The notes under the pieces are model-generated. The model did no database searches. It had not been told where the DNA came from and was given only the letters and a program-made list of their open reading frames with translations. Positions 50,236 through 59,374 of a DNA stretch of 64,000 nt are shown here, piece by piece (within the stretch, counting starts at the first letter, position 1; every line of letters begins with the position of its first letter). The stretch is from NCBI GenBank assembly GCA_965234545.1, contig OZ248348.1, positions 930,001-994,000 on the forward strand, in the 5' to 3' direction. Source of the DNA: Methylotenera sp965234545. GTDB taxonomy: Bacteria > Pseudomonadota > Gammaproteobacteria > Burkholderiales > Methylophilaceae. The position numbers were made by a program, and so were the translations under genes.

Positions 50236-52002
50236 TTATTTTTGCCAGGCATCACGCATAGTAACGGTGCGGTTAAACACCGGTTTGCCAGCCAAGCTGT
50301 CTTTTTTATCGGCCACAAAATAACCGTGACGCTCAAATTGGAAACGCGACTCCGCCGGCACTTCTTTCAAGCTGGGTTCTAACTGCGCACGTATAACGCT
50401 CACCGAATCGGCGTTGATGTCATCTAAAAAGTCTTTATCGCCCTCACCCGGATGCGCTTCCTTAAACAACCTGTCGTACAAACGAACTTCGCATTCGTAG
50501 GCGTGGGCCACCGACACCCAATGGATGTTGCCTTTCACTTTAATGCTATCGGCACCTGGTGTGCCTGATTTGGTGTCGGGTAAATACTCGCAATGCACCA
50601 CGGTCACTTGACCAGCGGCGTCTTTCTCAAAACCAGTGCATTTCACCACGTACCCGTAGCGCAAGCGCACCAAGCCGTCGGGCATCAACCTAAAAAAGCC
50701 TTTGCTGGGCTCTTCCATGAAATCCTCACGTTCTATCCATAGCTCGCGGCTTAATGGCACCACGCGCTTAGCCAACTCAGGCTTAAGCGGGTGGTTAGGC
50801 GCAAAGCAATCCTCAACCTGACCAACCGGGTAATTATCAATCACCAGCTTGATGGGGTCTAACACCGCTATGCGGCGTTCGGCTGATTCATTGAGCACTT
50901 CGCGCATGCAATCCTCTAAGGTGCTGTAATCGATCCAAGAATCGGCTTTGGACACGCCTATGCGATCGGTGAACAATTTAAAGCCTTCTGCTGTGTAGCC
51001 ACGGCGACGCGCGCCGGCCAAGGTGGGCAAGCGTGGGTCATCCCAGCCAGCCACGTGCTTCTCTTCCACCAGTTGGATCAATTTACGTTTGGATAACACC
51101 ACGTAAGTCAGATTTAAACGGGCAAATTCGTATTGCCTAGGCAAAGGCTGCGCCAGCAAACCGGCTTCAGCCAGACGGCCTAATAGCCAATCGTAAAAAG
51201 GACGCTGATCTTCAAATTCCAAGGTGCAAATGGAATGGGTGATTTGCTCGAGCGCATCTTCAATTGGATGAGCAAAGGTATACATGGGGTAAATACACCA
51301 TTTGTCGCCGGTATTGTGATGGTGCGCACGACGCACCCGGTAAATAGCCGGGTCGCGCAAATTGATGTTAGGCGAGGCCATGTCTATCTTGGCCCGTAAC
51401 ACCAAGCTGCCGTCGTCATGCTGGCCGTCACGCATGGCACGGAATAAGGCTAAATTCTCCGCCACGCTGCGATCACGCCACGGTGAATTTTTACCGGCTT
51501 CGGTCAAGCTGCCACGATTAAGGCGCATTTCATCTGCTGTCTGGCTGTCCACGTAGGCGTGGCCGTGTTCGATTAAACACTCAGCCGCACGGTACATGAA
51601 GTCGAAATAATTGCTGGCAAAATACAAATTTTGTTCGCCGCCATTATGCCAATCAAAACCCAACCACTTCACTGCATCGGTGATGCTGTCGACGTATTCT
51701 TGGCTTTCTTTTTCTGGGTTGGTGTCATCAAAACGCAAATGGCAAACGCCAGCGTAATCGCGCGCTAAACCAAAATTTAAAAAGATGGATTTGGCATGGC
51801 CTATGTGCAAATAGCCGTTGGGTTCGGGCGGAAAACGCGTGCGTATTTTTGCTTGATCCACCTGGCCTGCTGACTGATGCTCCGCGTCCCCAGGGCTGCC
51901 CGCCCATTTTCGGGTGTGATACACGCCTTGCTCTATGTCTTTTTCAACGATGGCGCGGATAAAATTCGAGCCTAATGGGATGGGTGCTTTTTCTGATGCC
52001 AT
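50236..52002 (-). CDS. glnS: Glutaminyl-tRNA synthetase
   Basis: Charges tRNA-Gln in the cytoplasm. The 588-aa class I synthetase has RFPPEPNGYLHIGHAKSIFLNFG with the HIGH motif, the KMSKS-equivalent VLSKRKLIQLV, and beta-barrel anticodon domains (about 370-580). It is a discriminating GlnRS rather than GluRS, as shown by YDWLL, and by the C-terminal double barrel. Starts at an ATG at 52002. Confidence 0.97.
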   Translation of the reverse strand: MASEKAPIPLGSNFIRAIVEKDIEQGVYHTRKWAGSPGDAEHQSAGQVDQAKIRTRFPPEPNGYLHIGHAKSIFLNFGLARDYAGVCHLRFDDTNPEKESQEYVDSITDAVKWLGFDWHNGGEQNLYFASNYFDFMYRAAECLIEHGHAYVDSQTADEMRLNRGSLTEAGKNSPWRDRSVAENLALFRAMRDGQHDDGSLVLRAKIDMASPNINLRDPAIYRVRRAHHHNTGDKWCIYPMYTFAHPIEDALEQITHSICTLEFEDQRPFYDWLLGRLAEAGLLAQPLPRQYEFARLNLTYVVLSKRKLIQLVEEKHVAGWDDPRLPTLAGARRRGYTAEGFKLFTDRIGVSKADSWIDYSTLEDCMREVLNESAERRIAVLDPIKLVIDNYPVGQVEDCFAPNHPLKPELAKRVVPLSRELWIEREDFMEEPSKGFFRLMPDGLVRLRYGYVVKCTGFEKDAAGQVTVVHCEYLPDTKSGTPGADSIKVKGNIHWVSVAHAYECEVRLYDRLFKEAHPGEGDKDFLDDINADSVSVIRAQLEPSLKEVPAESRFQFERHGYFVADKKDSLAGKPVFNRTVTMRDAWQK

Positions 52003-52126
52003 GGTGGACTTAATTAAAAAATAATGTCGCTTATTTTACACCATAGTCGGCAAATATCTGGCCTCTAAGCCAATTAGCCGCATGCCATGTCGTGGCTGTT
52101 GCGGCTGTGATAAACTGCGTTTGCCT

Positions 52127-53119
52127 ATGAACGCCCTAACCTTTCCAATTTTACGTTTGCTCGCCGATGGTAAATTCCATTCTGGTGAGGCCATTGCCAA
52201 GCAATGTAAAGTCTCGCGTGCCACGGTCTGGAATGCCTTGCAGGAGGCAGAAAAATTAGGGGTGGAATTGTATTCGGTGCGTGGCCGCGGCTATAAATTG
52301 CCGCAAGCGCTGACCTTATTGGACGAACAGGCTATAGCCCAGGCCATAGGTGAGCAACGCGCTTGGTTTAAATTAGAAGTGCACGACCACCTAGCCTCCA
52401 CCAACAGCTACATGATGCAAAAGCTCAACCAAGGCCTAGCGCACGCCACTTGCGTCGCCGCCAATTTGCAAAGCAACGGCCGCGGCAGACGCGGGCGTAA
52501 TTGGCAGGCCGGCTTAGGTGCTAGCCTGACTTTTTCTTTGCTATGGCGGTTTCAGTGCGGGGCATCGGCACTGTCCGGCTTAAGCTTAGCTGTAGGTGTG
52601 GCCTTAATACGCGCCCTGCATAGCCTAGGCGTCAGCCGCGCTCAACTTAAATGGCCGAACGACGTATTGATTCTTAACTCACAATCAGTGCCAGAGAAAT
52701 TAGCCGGCATACTGATAGAACTGCAAGGCGACATGGAAGGCCCAAGCGCAGCCGTCATAGGCATAGGCATAAACTTGAATTTGCCGTCCAAACTAAAGCA
52801 GCAGATAGACCAGGCGGTGACCGATATCGCCAGCGTCGGCCCACAAAGCATAGACCCCAACCTGTTACTTGGCACCCTACTCAAACACCTAGCGCAGGTA
52901 TTAAGCCAGTTTGAACAGCACGGCTTCACCAGTTTGCGTGATGAATGGACGGGGCACCATGCATTTCATCAACAAGCCGTGCGCATGCTGCATCCAGATG
53001 GCAGAGAGACGGTGGGCACGGTCGTGGGCGTGGCCGATGACGGGATTTTATTGGTGAACAGCGCATTGGGTGAACAACGCTTCTCTTCGGGTGAAATCAG
53101 CCTTCGTAAAGCTGATTAA
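52127..53119 (+). CDS. birA: Bifunctional biotin ligase / biotin operon repressor BirA
   Basis: Biotinylates the carboxyl carrier of acetyl-CoA carboxylase and, with its HTH, can regulate biotin genes. 330 aa: winged helix (GEAIAKQCKVSRATVWNALQEAEKLGVEL, about 19-47), catalytic GRGRRGRNW (biotinyl-AMP loop), KWPNDVL and IGIGINLNLP, then a C-terminal SH3-like domain. ATG at 52127 is preferred; the frame from 52082 adds a Cys-rich stretch not in the family. Confidence 0.94.
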   Translation: MNALTFPILRLLADGKFHSGEAIAKQCKVSRATVWNALQEAEKLGVELYSVRGRGYKLPQALTLLDEQAIAQAIGEQRAWFKLEVHDHLASTNSYMMQKLNQGLAHATCVAANLQSNGRGRRGRNWQAGLGASLTFSLLWRFQCGASALSGLSLAVGVALIRALHSLGVSRAQLKWPNDVLILNSQSVPEKLAGILIELQGDMEGPSAAVIGIGINLNLPSKLKQQIDQAVTDIASVGPQSIDPNLLLGTLLKHLAQVLSQFEQHGFTSLRDEWTGHHAFHQQAVRMLHPDGRETVGTVVGVADDGILLVNSALGEQRFSSGEISLRKAD

Positions 53120-53246
53120 CTAACCATGGTGCTAGAATTGGAGTTTTTTTACCGTCCTTTAAGATTAACTTACGTTAGGTTTTATAGACTTTGTGCGCAC
53201 TTAAAAATACGGCAATTTTCCCAGGCCAGTAAGGATTCGACTTAGC

Positions 53247-54014
53247 ATGCTTTTATGCATAGACAGCGGTAACAGCAAAACCAAATGGGCAGTGTTTAAT
53301 AGCGCAGGGGAAATCGTCGATTTCGGCAGCGGCTTAAACAGCGAATTGGGCGACCTAGCCTTCCCATCAGCATCGGAATACCAACGCATTATCGTTTCTA
53401 ATGTTGCAGGTGCGGCGCATCAAGCCAGCCTAATTAAACGCTTGGCCAGCAACCAAGCACCCATGCACACAGTGCAATCGCCAGCCGTCATGGCCGGCTT
53501 ACGCAACCACTACCAAGTAGCGCAGGCATTAGGCAGCGATCGCTTCGCTGCAATGATGGCGGCTTATTGCATGCAAAAAACCTCTTGCGTGGTGGTGAGC
53601 GCAGGCACGGCCGTTACCATAGACGCCCTCTCCGTCCGTGGCGCGCAAGCTGATTTTCTGGGGGGCTGGATACTGCCAGGCTTGCATTTGATGCAACAGA
53701 GTTTGACGCAGGCCACCGCGCAATTACCGGAAACACCCTTTAGCAGCAAACTCGCCGAACAAACAAAATTTGCCCGCAACACAGAGGATGCCATGCAATT
53801 CGGCGCATTAAACGCCGTCGTAGGTGCCATTAAGGAAATGTCTGCAGCCTTAACAGCAAACGACAACAAACCACCCCGCATTATCATCAGTGGCGGCGAT
53901 GCTGCATTAATAAAAACCGGCTTAGCGGTGACAACACCCTGCAGCATCGTGGATAATTTAGTTTTACACGGCCTGTATTTCATGGACCGTAAGCTGCAAA
54001 GTGAATCGCAATGA
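53247..54014 (+). CDS. coaX: Type III pantothenate kinase
   Basis: First step of coenzyme A synthesis; cytoplasmic, ASKHA fold and feedback-resistant. The 255-aa protein has the phosphate-1 motif MLLCIDSGNSKTKWAVF, GSDRFAAMMAAY (active Asp), VSAGTAVTIDAL and IISGGDAA. birA-coaX adjacency is common in betaproteobacteria. Last codons overlap the next gene by 4 bp. Confidence 0.93.
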   Translation: MLLCIDSGNSKTKWAVFNSAGEIVDFGSGLNSELGDLAFPSASEYQRIIVSNVAGAAHQASLIKRLASNQAPMHTVQSPAVMAGLRNHYQVAQALGSDRFAAMMAAYCMQKTSCVVVSAGTAVTIDALSVRGAQADFLGGWILPGLHLMQQSLTQATAQLPETPFSSKLAEQTKFARNTEDAMQFGALNAVVGAIKEMSAALTANDNKPPRIIISGGDAALIKTGLAVTTPCSIVDNLVLHGLYFMDRKLQSESQ

Positions 54015-54235
54015 AAAAATGGATAGCGTTATTATTAATTATCAACTTGGCCATATGGGCTTATTTTAATCTAGCCCAATTCAGCGCCAAACCGACTGAA
54101 TCAGCCAATGATTCGGCACCGGCTAGGGCAAGCGACATAAAAATACTCAGCCCAGCCGACATCGCTTTGTTGCCAGCAAAGCCGGTCGAATTAAGCCCGG
54201 CCATTACGCCTAGCACGCCAGATACTAAGCAGTAG
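54011..54235 (+). CDS. Short membrane-anchored protein after coaX
   Basis: 74 aa. One N-terminal TM helix (KKWIALLLIINLAIWAYFNL) followed by a low-complexity periplasmic tail rich in Ser, Ala and Pro. It overlaps the coaX stop (ATGA). In relatives the gene after coaX encodes a longer SPOR-domain protein; this version lacks any folded domain and may be truncated. Function unknown. Confidence 0.7.
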   Translation: MKKWIALLLIINLAIWAYFNLAQFSAKPTESANDSAPARASDIKILSPADIALLPAKPVELSPAITPSTPDTKQ

Positions 54236-54296
54236 TTATAGCCAATAACTTTTAGGTTTTTTAAACCTGCACACAACTAAACCGGCCGTCTTCTAC

Positions 54297-54302
54297 TATA
54301 AT
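54297..54302 (+). promoter_or_regulatory. TATAAT 6 nt before surE
   Basis: Perfect -10 hexamer with 6 nt to the surE ATG, no ribosome binding site between, and no strong -35. Suggests a leaderless surE message, like marR and dnaB. Low confidence without transcription data. Confidence 0.4.
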
Positions 54303-54308
54303 TTGCCT

Positions 54309-55064
54309 ATGAAAATTTTACTCTCAAACGACGACGGCTATTTTGCTCCTGGCTTAAGCGTGTTGGCTGCTCACATCGCACAATTGGCCGAAATTACCGT
54401 GGTCGCACCAGAGCGCAACAGAAGTGGCGCGAGCAACTCTTTAACCTTGGACAGACCACTGAGCGTTAAAAAAGCCGCTAACGGCTTTTTTTATGTCAAT
54501 GGCACACCGACCGACTGCGTGCACATAGCCTTAACTGGCCTCATGGAGGAGATGCCAGACATGGTTATCAGCGGCATTAACGATGGGGCCAACATGGGCG
54601 ACGACACCATCTACTCGGGCACGGTAGCTGCCGCCATGGAAGGCTATTTATTAGGCATACCGTCTATCGCCCTATCCATGTCACAACACAACGCCACGCA
54701 ATTTGAAACGGCCGCCAAAGTGGCGGTGGAATTAATTCAACACTACCAAAAACACGGTTTCTCCTCCCCCACTTTACTGAACGTTAATGTGCCGGACATC
54801 CCCTACCGCGAACTGCAAGGTCGCGTCGTCACGCGTCTAGGTAAACGCCACAAAGCGGAGCCGGTTGTGCAGCTTAAAACCCCTCGTAACGAAACGGTTT
54901 ATTGGGTGGGTGCGGCTGGCGCACCTAATGATGGCGGCCCGGGTACGGATTTTTATGCGGTGGCCAACAAGCAGGTATCGATCTCGCCTATACAGGTCGA
55001 CCTTACCAACCACCAACAATTAACTGAAATTAATAATTGGCTAACCGTTAGCCATGATGCATAA
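54309..55064 (+). CDS. surE: 5'/3'-nucleotidase SurE
   Basis: Metal-dependent nucleoside monophosphatase of stress survival. 251 aa: MKILLSNDDGYFAPG (metal-binding Asp pair), APERNRSGASNSLTL, VISGINDGANMGDDTIYSGTVAAAMEG, typical of SurE. The preceding Pro-Met would start at 54303 (TTG); MKILLSNDDG is the family start. First of surE-pcm-nlpD. Confidence 0.95.
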   Translation: MKILLSNDDGYFAPGLSVLAAHIAQLAEITVVAPERNRSGASNSLTLDRPLSVKKAANGFFYVNGTPTDCVHIALTGLMEEMPDMVISGINDGANMGDDTIYSGTVAAAMEGYLLGIPSIALSMSQHNATQFETAAKVAVELIQHYQKHGFSSPTLLNVNVPDIPYRELQGRVVTRLGKRHKAEPVVQLKTPRNETVYWVGAAGAPNDGGPGTDFYAVANKQVSISPIQVDLTNHQQLTEINNWLTVSHDA

Positions 55065-55079
55065 AGCGAGCTCAAGCAC

Positions 55080-55751
55080 GTGGCCATTCTAAGAAGCGCA
55101 ACCCAAACCGGCATAGGCATGACATCGCAGCGCACGCGCGATCGCATGCTGGTGCGCTTGCGCGAACAAGGCGTGCTCGATGAGGTGGTGTTATCGGCTA
55201 TTGCCGCTATTCCTCGCCATATATTTGTCGACGAAGCCTTGTCCATACGCGCCTACGAAGACGTGTCTTTACCCATAGGTTACGGGCAAACCATCTCGCA
55301 ACCCTACATCGTTGGCCGCATGTCGGAAATCCTACGCAACGGTTCAAATTTGAAAAAAGTCTTGGAAATAGGCACCGGTTGCGGTTACCAAACTGCGGTT
55401 TTATCCAAGTTAGCCAAAGAAGTGTATTCGGTAGAGCGCATACGGCCACTGGTCATGAAAGCCCGCGAGCATTTGCGCGACCTTAAATGCACCAATGTAA
55501 AATTAGGCCATGCCGATGGCAACATGGGCCTGGCCGACCTTGCCCCGTTTGATGGCATTATCGTCACGGCCGCTGCTAGCCACATTCCTCAAGACTTGCT
55601 GGATCAACTTGCGGTAGGCGGACGCTTAGTCATCCCAGTAGGCACGGAGGAGCAAATCTTGCATTTGGTGGAACGACTAAGCGAAGAAGACTACCGCACC
55701 AGCAAATTGGAAGCGGTAAAATTCGTCCCTTTACTTGGCGGTACTCAATAA
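55080..55751 (+). CDS. pcm: Protein-L-isoaspartate O-methyltransferase
   Basis: Repairs isoaspartyl residues with SAM. The 223-aa protein has TSQRTRDRMLVRLREQG, PIGYGQTISQPYIVG, the SAM motif VLEIGTGCGYQTAVLS, YSVERI and GGRLVIPVG. GTG at 55080 keeps the GIGMTSQRT leader; an inner ATG at 55119 is an alternative. It precedes nlpD by 2 bp. Confidence 0.95.
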   Translation: MAILRSATQTGIGMTSQRTRDRMLVRLREQGVLDEVVLSAIAAIPRHIFVDEALSIRAYEDVSLPIGYGQTISQPYIVGRMSEILRNGSNLKKVLEIGTGCGYQTAVLSKLAKEVYSVERIRPLVMKAREHLRDLKCTNVKLGHADGNMGLADLAPFDGIIVTAAASHIPQDLLDQLAVGGRLVIPVGTEEQILHLVERLSEEDYRTSKLEAVKFVPLLGGTQ

Positions 55752-55753
55752 CG

Positions 55754-56683
55754 ATGCGTCATACCCTAGCATTACTTAGCTTAGGCTTCATACTCAATCT
55801 AGCGGCGTGCAGCACCAGCCCACCTGCCCCTGTCATAGACCGCTTGCCTGCCAATGCCGGCAAGAGCGAGCCCAGCAACATTAAAAAACAAAGCGTCATG
55901 CTGCGCCCGCTTTACAAAGCTGGCGATTGGCGCCCCGATACCTATACCGTTAAAAAAGGCGATAACCTTTACAGCATAGGCCTGGAATTTGGCTATTATT
56001 ACAAAGACATCGCCCTAGCCAACAACATCAGCGCACCATACAACATCAAGGTCGGTCAGGTGCTGAAATTAAATGCAGCCAAAGACAAGCCCCTGAGCAG
56101 CGACAACAGCGCAGTGGAAATTAACCCCATCAAGTCCGACGTTGGCCTGGCTAGCATCAACCTGACTGAGCCCAAAGGCGTGCGTGAGCCATACAGCGAC
56201 GAAGCCTTAAACAAAGTCCAAACAAGCAAACCCAGCCTAGCCAGTCAGCCTGTAGAGGTCAAAACCGACACCAAAGTCATGGCCGACGCCAAAGTCATGG
56301 TCGACCCATCGGAAAACATGGAGTGGTCATGGCCTACCAAAGGCAAGGTGGTGGCTAATTTTAATGAATCCAGCAACAAAGGCGTGGACATAGCCGGCAC
56401 GCTTGGTCAACCAGTGAATGCCGCCGCCCCGGGCCGCGTGATCTACAGTGGCTCGGATTTACGCGGCTACGGTAAATTAGTCATCATTAAACACAACCCC
56501 AATTACCTGTCGGTTTATGCACACAACAATCAAATCCTGGTCAAAGAAGGCCAACAAATCACTTTGGGGCAAAAAATTGCCGAGATGGGCAGCACCGACA
56601 GCAATATAGTCAAATTGCACTTTGAAATCCGCCGCCAAGGCAAATCGGTAGACCCCCTCAAGTATTTAGCTGCCTTGCAATAA
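55754..56683 (+). CDS. nlpD: NlpD-type lipoprotein: LysM plus degenerate LytM domain
   Basis: 309 aa. Lipoprotein signal with Cys in LAACS (about 19), LysM domain (YTVKKGDNLYSIGLEFGYYYKDIALANNI, about 65-95), a linker and a C-terminal M23/LytM domain (GKVVANFNESSNKGVDIAG through VKLHFEIRRQGKSVDPLKYL). The first zinc ligand His is replaced (NKGVDI), so it is probably an amidase activator like E. coli NlpD, not a hydrolase. rpoS usually follows nlpD; here the next gene is an opposite-strand thioredoxin. Confidence 0.92.
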   Translation: MRHTLALLSLGFILNLAACSTSPPAPVIDRLPANAGKSEPSNIKKQSVMLRPLYKAGDWRPDTYTVKKGDNLYSIGLEFGYYYKDIALANNISAPYNIKVGQVLKLNAAKDKPLSSDNSAVEINPIKSDVGLASINLTEPKGVREPYSDEALNKVQTSKPSLASQPVEVKTDTKVMADAKVMVDPSENMEWSWPTKGKVVANFNESSNKGVDIAGTLGQPVNAAAPGRVIYSGSDLRGYGKLVIIKHNPNYLSVYAHNNQILVKEGQQITLGQKIAEMGSTDSNIVKLHFEIRRQGKSVDPLKYLAALQ

Positions 56684-56700
56684 ACCTATAAAGTAAACCA

Positions 56701-56729
56701 AAAAAAAGCGGCCATAAGCCGCTTTTTTT
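56701..56729. terminator. Bidirectional terminator between nlpD and thioredoxin gene
   Basis: A7, GCGGC (56708-56712), loop CATAA, GCCGC (56718-56722), T7. Serves the convergent pair. Confidence 0.88.
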
Positions 56730-56748
56730 ATTTCATTAATGCGAAGTA

Positions 56749-57120
56749 TTACTTCGCTTTTTTCGCCTCATCGGCGTAGTAGGAACGCACACCGTTCATA
56801 TCAAAATCACGCGCCCACTTAATGATTTCTGTAAGCGCCGGCGCACCAATTTCACCCACCTGAGCATGGATACCTGCTTGCTCGCGAATTACTAAAATAC
56901 CCGGGATTTGGTTCACTTGGAAATACTCACCGATTTCAGGATCGGCTTCGGTATTAACCATACCAAACACGATGTCAGGATTGGCTGCAGCGGCCGCTTC
57001 AAAAGTAGGGGTAAATGCCAGACAAGGATCACACCAAGGTGCCCAGAAATCAACAATAACAAAATTGTTTTTTTCTATGGTCTCTTTGAAATTTGCTTTA
57101 GTTAATGCAACAACGGCCAT
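56749..57120 (-). CDS. Thioredoxin-like protein with CDPC active site
   Basis: 123-aa single-domain thioredoxin fold: NFVIVDFWAPWCDPCLAFTPTFE contains WCDPC in place of WCGPC. NQIPGILVIREQ supplies the cis-Pro. A C-terminal helix DFDMNGVRSYYADEAKKAK is longer than in TrxA. The Asp substitution should alter redox potential. No signal peptide, so cytoplasmic. Alternative: a thioredoxin 2-like chaperone. Confidence 0.85.
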   Translation of the reverse strand: MAVVALTKANFKETIEKNNFVIVDFWAPWCDPCLAFTPTFEAAAAANPDIVFGMVNTEADPEIGEYFQVNQIPGILVIREQAGIHAQVGEIGAPALTEIIKWARDFDMNGVRSYYADEAKKAK

Positions 57121-57236
57121 GACGAAATCCTAAATTTAATGGGTTAACTTACTAATTTTATTTGCGAACGAGAGTTTATCAGACCTGGCGCCAATAGTTA
57201 AGCATAAGCCGTCAACACGACGGCATCATGCAAACG

Positions 57237-57836
57237 CTAGTCTATACCTGCACCCCAAGTGTTGGCGTAAACCAATTCACTTAATGGCCGACGGGATCGC
57301 GCGGCTTGTTCGCGGGCCAATGCTTCCTGGCTCAGTTTAGACAAATCACCTGGGTAACCGACACTGATCATGGCCATTAAACTAAATTGCTCGGGCACCT
57401 GGAATGTTTTACGCGCCAAATCGACGTTAAACCCACCCAATTGATGGGCACTTAAGCCCATGCTAGTGGCTTGCAAACAAAGGTTTTCAGCCGCTGCGCC
57501 GCAGTCATACTGGGACCAACGATTAGGCTGCTGGTTGTGATTAAACAGACTGTTCGCACAGAGCAGCATTAAGACCGGGGCGTTTATGACCCAGCCTTGG
57601 TTGCCTTCAGACAAGCAATCGAAAGCCGATTGCCAGGCATCCAGGTTGGTGGATTTCTGCCAAACAATAAAACGCCACGGCTGATCACCAAAACAGGACG
57701 GTGCCCAACGCGCGGCTTCCAGCAAGGCCTTGATGTGCTCAGGAGTCAAATCTTGCTGCGCATCGTAAGCCCGGCCACTCCAGCGCTTGGCTAAGGTCTC
57801 ATTAATCGCTACTTGGGTAATCGCTGGTTTATCCAT
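57237..57836 (-). CDS. Nitroreductase-family FMN oxidoreductase
   Basis: 199 aa from the ATG at 57836 (MDKPAITQVAINETLAKRWSGRAYD); the frame extends further but those codons lie in the OYE gene in another frame. RWSGRAYD, ARWAPSCFGDQPWRFIVW (FMN-contacting) and LCLQATSMGLSAHQLGGF are family motifs. Cytoplasmic NAD(P)H-dependent reductase; substrate not assignable. It sits 10 bp after the OYE gene in a likely operon. Confidence 0.85.
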   Translation of the reverse strand: MDKPAITQVAINETLAKRWSGRAYDAQQDLTPEHIKALLEAARWAPSCFGDQPWRFIVWQKSTNLDAWQSAFDCLSEGNQGWVINAPVLMLLCANSLFNHNQQPNRWSQYDCGAAAENLCLQATSMGLSAHQLGGFNVDLARKTFQVPEQFSLMAMISVGYPGDLSKLSQEALAREQAARSRRPLSELVYANTWGAGID

Positions 57837-57846
57837 GGCTTTACGC

Positions 57847-58929
57847 TTAAGATGCCGACAAAAATGGGTAATCGGTGTAACCCTTTTCAGTGCCACCGTA
57901 AAAGCTTTTTGCATCCGCTTGATTAAGCGCTGCATCTTGTTTGAAGCGCTCGACCAAATCCGGATTGGCAATGAACGGCACACCGTAGGCCACGGCATCG
58001 GCATGGCCACTGGCGATGGCGGCATTCCCCCGTGCCTTGTCATACGACAAATTAGCCATATAGGAGCTGGTACAACGTTGACGCAAGGCGGCGAAGTCAA
58101 ACGGATCGGCTACCCCACCACCGTGTATGCCCCCTTCCACCACGTGCAGGTAAGCTAACTTAAACGGGTTTAGGGCATCGACTACGTAGTTAAATAGCGC
58201 TTGAGGATTGCTGTCTTTCATGTCATTAAAAGGATTCACCGGTGATAGGCGCAATCCGACTCGATCGGCACCCGCCACAGCCACCACGGCGGCCGTTACT
58301 TCTAACAACAAGCGGCTGCGGTTTTCAAAACCTCCGCCGTAATTATCCGTGCGCTGATTGCTGCCATCACGCAGAAATTGGTCTAATAAATAGCCATTGG
58401 CTGCATGAATCTCCACGCCGTCAAAGCCTGCAGCTAAAGCATTTTTGGTCGCTTGCACATAATCATCAACTATGGCTGGCAATTCACTGGCTTGCAGTGC
58501 GCGAGGCGTGACGTAATCAACCAAGCCTTGATAGGTGAAAGCCTTGCCGGCTGGCTTAATGGCTGATGGCGCAACAGGCGCGGCGTTATCTGGCAACAAA
58601 CTGGGGTGCGATATACGCCCCACATGCCAAAGCTGCATGACCATCTTACCGCCCTTAGCATGCACGGCATTGCAAACCTTACGCCAAGCCGCCACCTGCG
58701 CATCGTTATAAATACCCGGCAATGCTGGGTAGCCGTGTGCCATTAATGAGATAGGCGTCGCTTCGCTAATTATCAAACCGGCGCTGGCGCGTTGCTCGTA
58801 ATAGGTGACGTTCATGGCTTGAGGCAAACCGCCCTCGGCTGCCCTATTCCGGGTTAATGGTGCCATCACCATGCGATTTTTTAGTGCTATCGCACCTAAA
58901 TTAACCGGGCTAAATAAATCCAATGCCAT
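57847..58929 (-). CDS. Old-yellow-enzyme-type alkene reductase (NemA-like)
   Basis: 360-aa FMN TIM barrel reducing activated C=C bonds. LFSPVNLGAIALKNRMVMAPLTRNRA at the N-terminus, QLWHVGRISHP, GFDGVEIHAANGYLLDQFLRDGSNQRTDNYGG with the catalytic His/Asn region, and RVGLRLSPVNPFNDM. Typical of the NemA/XenB group. With the adjacent nitroreductase it looks like an electrophile-detoxification pair. No NemR-like regulator adjoins. Confidence 0.93.
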   Translation of the reverse strand: MALDLFSPVNLGAIALKNRMVMAPLTRNRAAEGGLPQAMNVTYYEQRASAGLIISEATPISLMAHGYPALPGIYNDAQVAAWRKVCNAVHAKGGKMVMQLWHVGRISHPSLLPDNAAPVAPSAIKPAGKAFTYQGLVDYVTPRALQASELPAIVDDYVQATKNALAAGFDGVEIHAANGYLLDQFLRDGSNQRTDNYGGGFENRSRLLLEVTAAVVAVAGADRVGLRLSPVNPFNDMKDSNPQALFNYVVDALNPFKLAYLHVVEGGIHGGGVADPFDFAALRQRCTSSYMANLSYDKARGNAAIASGHADAVAYGVPFIANPDLVERFKQDAALNQADAKSFYGGTEKGYTDYPFLSAS

Positions 58930-58976
58930 GTGTTTCCTTAATGAATAATGAGTTTAAGGCCTAAGGCCTTGATGTG

Positions 58977-59351
58977 TTAACGCAAAGAGACGATGGCTTC
59001 AATTTCCACCAACACGTCACGTGGCAATTTAGCCACCTGCACGGTTGAGCGAGCTGGCGTGTGACCCGCAAAGGCCTCACCGTAGATCGTGTTCATGGCA
59101 ACGAAATCGTCTAAATTTTTTAAAAATACGGTGGTTTTTACCACTTTTGACAGGTCGGCACCCGCCGCTTCAATGACGGCTTTTAAATTCCCTAGCACTT
59201 GCTGAGTCTGCGCGACGATGTCGCCATCGTTCAAACTGCCATCCGGCCTAAGGGCAATTTGCCCAGAAGTGAATAATAAATCACCGACCACCATGGCTTG
59301 TGAGTATGGGCCTATTGCGGCCGGTGCGTTAGGAGTTTGAATAACGTGCAT
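58977..59351 (-). CDS. ridA: RidA (YjgF) enamine/imine deaminase
   Basis: 124 aa. Hydrolyses reactive enamines made by PLP enzymes, protecting others. MHVIQTPNAPAAIGPYSQAMVVGDLLFTSGQIALRP and TPARSTVQVAKLPRDVLVEIEAIV include the substrate Arg and the conserved strands. Starts 23 bp after alr; a PLP racemase upstream makes the coupling meaningful. Confidence 0.95.
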   Translation of the reverse strand: MHVIQTPNAPAAIGPYSQAMVVGDLLFTSGQIALRPDGSLNDGDIVAQTQQVLGNLKAVIEAAGADLSKVVKTTVFLKNLDDFVAMNTIYGEAFAGHTPARSTVQVAKLPRDVLVEIEAIVSLR

Positions 59352-59374
59352 AGCTAACCTTAGAGTAAAAGAAA

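Noticed and set aside
57837..58100. 88-codon extension of the nitroreductase into the OYE gene
   Set aside because: Reads the OYE 3' end in another frame; MDKPAITQ at 57836 is the family start.
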